A stretch of 23,693 nucleotides of DNA from Hymenoscyphus infarciens (Eukaryota > Ascomycota > Leotiomycetes > Helotiales > Helotiaceae). Of the stretch, positions 21,118 through 23,693 are shown piece after piece; the first letter of the stretch is position 1, and the number at the start of each line of letters is the position of its first letter. The notes under the pieces were generated by a model. That model did no database searches, was not told where the DNA came from, and saw only the letters and a program-made list of their open reading frames with translations. The position numbers and the translations under genes were made by a program. The stretch is taken from assembly GCA_001414345.1 (NCBI GenBank), contig LLCB01000548.1, forward strand, positions 1 to 23,693. Reading direction: 5' to 3'.

Positions 21118-23693
21118 TAACTTTTAATAATTAAACTACTTAAAGTCTTTATCTAATTATATATAAGTAACTTTTAGTAGTTAAACTACTAAAAGTCTCT
21201 ATCTAATTATATACTAGTAACTTTTAGTAGTTAAACTACTAAAAGTCTCTTTTTAATTATTTACTAGTAACTTTTAATAGTTAAACTACTAAAAGTGTCT
21301 CTTTAATTATTTACTAGTAACCTTTAGTAGTTAAACTACTAAAAGTCTTTATTTAAATTATATAAATAGTAACTTTTAGTAGTTAAACTACTAAAAGTCT
21401 CTATCTAATTATTTACTAGTAATCTTAAGTAGTTAAACTACTTAAAGTCTCTATTTAAGTTATATAAATAGTAACTTTTAATAGTTAAACTACTAAAAGT
21501 ATCTATCTAATTATATACTAGTAACTTTTAGTAGTTAAATTACTTAAAGTCTTTATTTAAATTATATATATAGTAACTTTTAGTAGTTAAATTACTAGAA
21601 GTATTTATCTAATTATATACTAGTTACTTTTAGTAGTTAAACTACTAAAAGTCTCTCTTTAATTATATACTAGTAACCTTTAGTAGTTAAACTACTTAAA
21701 GTCTTTATTTAAGTTATATAAATAGTAACTTTTAGTAGTTAAACTACTAAAAGTCTCTATCTAATTATATAATAGTAACCTTTAATAGTTAAACTACTTA
21801 AAGTCTTTATTTAAGTTATATATATAGTAACTTTTAGTAGTTAAACTACTTAAAGTATCTATCTAATTATATACTAGTAACTTTTAGTAGTTAAAATACT
21901 TAAAGTCTTTATTTAAATTATATAAATAGTAACTTTTAGTAGTTAAACTACTAAAAGTATCTATCTAATTATTTACTAGTAACTTTTAGTAGTTAAATTA
22001 CTTAAAGTCTTTATTTAAATTATATAAATAGTAACTTTTAATAGTTAAACTACTAAAAGTCTCTCTTTAATTATTTACTAATAACTTTTAGTAGTTAAAC
22101 TACTAAAAGTCTTTATCTAATTATTTACTAGTAACCTTTAATAGTTAAACTACTTAAAGTCTTTATTTAAATTATATAAATAGTAACTTTTAGTAGTTAA
22201 ACTACTAGAAGTATCTATGTAATTATTTACTAGTAACTTTTAGTAGTTAAACTACTTAAAGTCTCTATTTAATTATAAATAGTAACTATTAATAGCTAAA
22301 CTACTAAAACTCTCTATCTAATTATATACTAGTAACGTTTAGTAGTTAAACTTCTAAAAGTCTCTATTAAATTATGTACTAGTAACTTTTAGTAGTTAAA
22401 CTACTAAAAGTCTCTTTTTAATTATTTACTAGTAACTTTTAGTAGTTAAACTACTAAAAGTCTCTCTTTAATTATATACTAGTAACTTTTAGTAGTTAAA
22501 TTACTTAAAGTCTCTATTTAAATTATATAAATAGTAACTTCTAGTAGTTAAACTACTAAAAGTATTTACTTAATTATAAATAGTAACTATTAATAGTTAA
22601 ACTACTAAAACTCTCTATCTAATTATATACTAGTAACGTTTAGTAGTTAAACTACTAAAAGTCTCTATTTAATTATTTACTAGTAACTTTTAGTAGTTAA
22701 ACTACTAAAAGTATCTCTTTAATTATTTACTAGTAACTTTTAGTAGTTAAACTACTAAAAGTCTCTCTTTAATTATATACTAGTAACTTTTAGTAGTTAA
22801 ACTACTAAAAGTCTTTATCTAATTATTTACTAGTAACTTTTAGTAGTTAAACTACTAAAAGTCTCTATCTAATTATTTACTAGTAACTTTTAGTAGTTAA
22901 ACTACTAAAAGTCTCTATCTAATTATTTACTAGTAACTTTTAGTAGTTAAACTACTTAAAGTATCTATCTAATTATATACTAGTAGCTTTTAGTAGTTAA
23001 ATTACTTAAAGTCTTTATTTAAATTATATAATAATAACTATTAGTAGTTAAACTACTAAAAGTCTCTATCTAATTATTTACTAGTAACTTTTAGTAGTTA
23101 AACTACTAAAAGTCTCTATCTAATTATATACTAGTAACTTTTAGTAGTTAAACTAATAAAAGTCTCTATCTAATTATTTACTAGTAACTTTTAGTAGTTA
23201 AACTACTAAAAGTCTCTCTTTAATTATATACTAGTAACTTTTAGTAGTTAAACTACTTAAAGTCTTTATTTAAATTATATAAATAGTAACTTTTAGTAGT
23301 TAAAGTACTAAAAGTCTCTATCTAATTATTTACTAGTAACTTTTAGTAGTTAAACTACTAAAAGTCTTTATCTAATTATTTACTAGAAACTTTTAGTAGT
23401 TAAACTACTAAAAGTATCTATCTAATTATTTACTAGAAACTTTTAGTAGTTAAACTATTAAAAGTATCTATTTAATTATTTACTAGTAACTTCTAATAAT
23501 TAAACTACTAAAAGTCTTTATTTAAATTTTATAAATAGTAACTTTTAGTAGTTAAACTACTAAAAGTCTCTTTCTAATTATTTACTAGTAACTTTTAGTA
23601 GTTAAACTACTTAAAGTCTTTATTTAAATTATATAAATAATAACTTTTAGTAGTTAAACTACTTAAAGTCTCTTTTTAATTATTTACTAGTAA
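21118..23693 (-). repeat. Right satellite array, about 50 units, inverted relative to the left array
   Basis: Tandem units of 50-52 bp, reading 'taacttttagtagttaaac' then 'tactaaaagtctctatctaattatttactag' on the + strand. This is the reverse complement of the left-array unit. The dyad has the same 13-bp arms, but its central base is A where the left array has T. Two spacer types recur: a longer 'tttatttaaattatataaatag' form, usually preceded by the arm variant cttaaagt, and a shorter 'atctaattatttactag' form, usually preceded by ctaaaagt. About 50 units fit in the window and the last is cut by its end, so the true array is longer. Units are very alike, with only three TG (21296, 22218, 22375) and no CA. 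The array is likely to be under-assembled or of variable length. Confidence 0.95.
22736..22762. repeat. Representative 27-bp dyad of the right array
   Basis: Perfect 13-bp arms (acttttagtagtt / aactactaaaagt) around a single central A. It is the exact reverse complement of the left-array dyad at 3-29, and the centre base shows which way the unit points. Most right-array units carry this dyad or a one-base variant. Confidence 0.9.

Noticed and set aside
1..23693. Mitochondrial, Plasmodium-like or other naturally A/T-rich genome
   Set aside because: Those genomes are A/T-rich without selective loss of CA and TG. Here CT/AG persist while CA/TG are nearly absent, which points to RIP.

Overview
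This window reads as AT-rich, gene-free DNA from a filamentous ascomycete fungus (Pezizomycotina) that has been saturated by repeat-induced point mutation (RIP). RIP converts CpA to TpA on both strands. A by-eye scan finds only about 24 CA and 43 TG dinucleotides in 23.7 kb, where roughly a thousand of each would be expected from base composition. CT/AG and CC/GG remain plentiful, so this is not simply low GC. Because nearly every TG is gone, ATG starts have almost vanished, and TAA/TAG are dense in all frames. No intact protein gene, rRNA or convincing tRNA is visible. The species cannot be named from this sequence.

Layout: (1) 1-925 is a tandem array of about 18 units of 50-52 bp, each centred on a 27-bp dyad with 13-bp arms and one central base. 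(2) 926-21117 is about 20 kb of single-copy-looking, RIP-degraded DNA. It contains a purine-rich minisatellite (5938-6334), four copies of a ~100-bp repeat (7604-7991), a 38-bp triple repeat (17303-17416) and a 58-bp direct repeat pair (19177-19234 and 19912-19969). (3) 21118-23693 is a second array of the same unit, about 50 copies, in inverted orientation; it runs off the window end.

The two arrays face each other as long inverted repeats around a central core. The central base of the dyad (T on the left, A on the right) and the unit spacers both flip orientation as expected. This resembles a foldback-type transposon, whose long terminal inverted repeats are made of tandem short repeats. 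It also resembles a regional centromere core with inverted flanking repeats. The sequence alone does not decide between these, and no transposase, integrase or reverse transcriptase relic could be recognised with confidence.

The most notable small-scale signal is in what RIP left behind. About half of the surviving CA sites (12 of 24) lie in AAACA, and 12 of 43 surviving TG sites lie in its complement TGTTT. This suggests that sequence context protected them from mutation.
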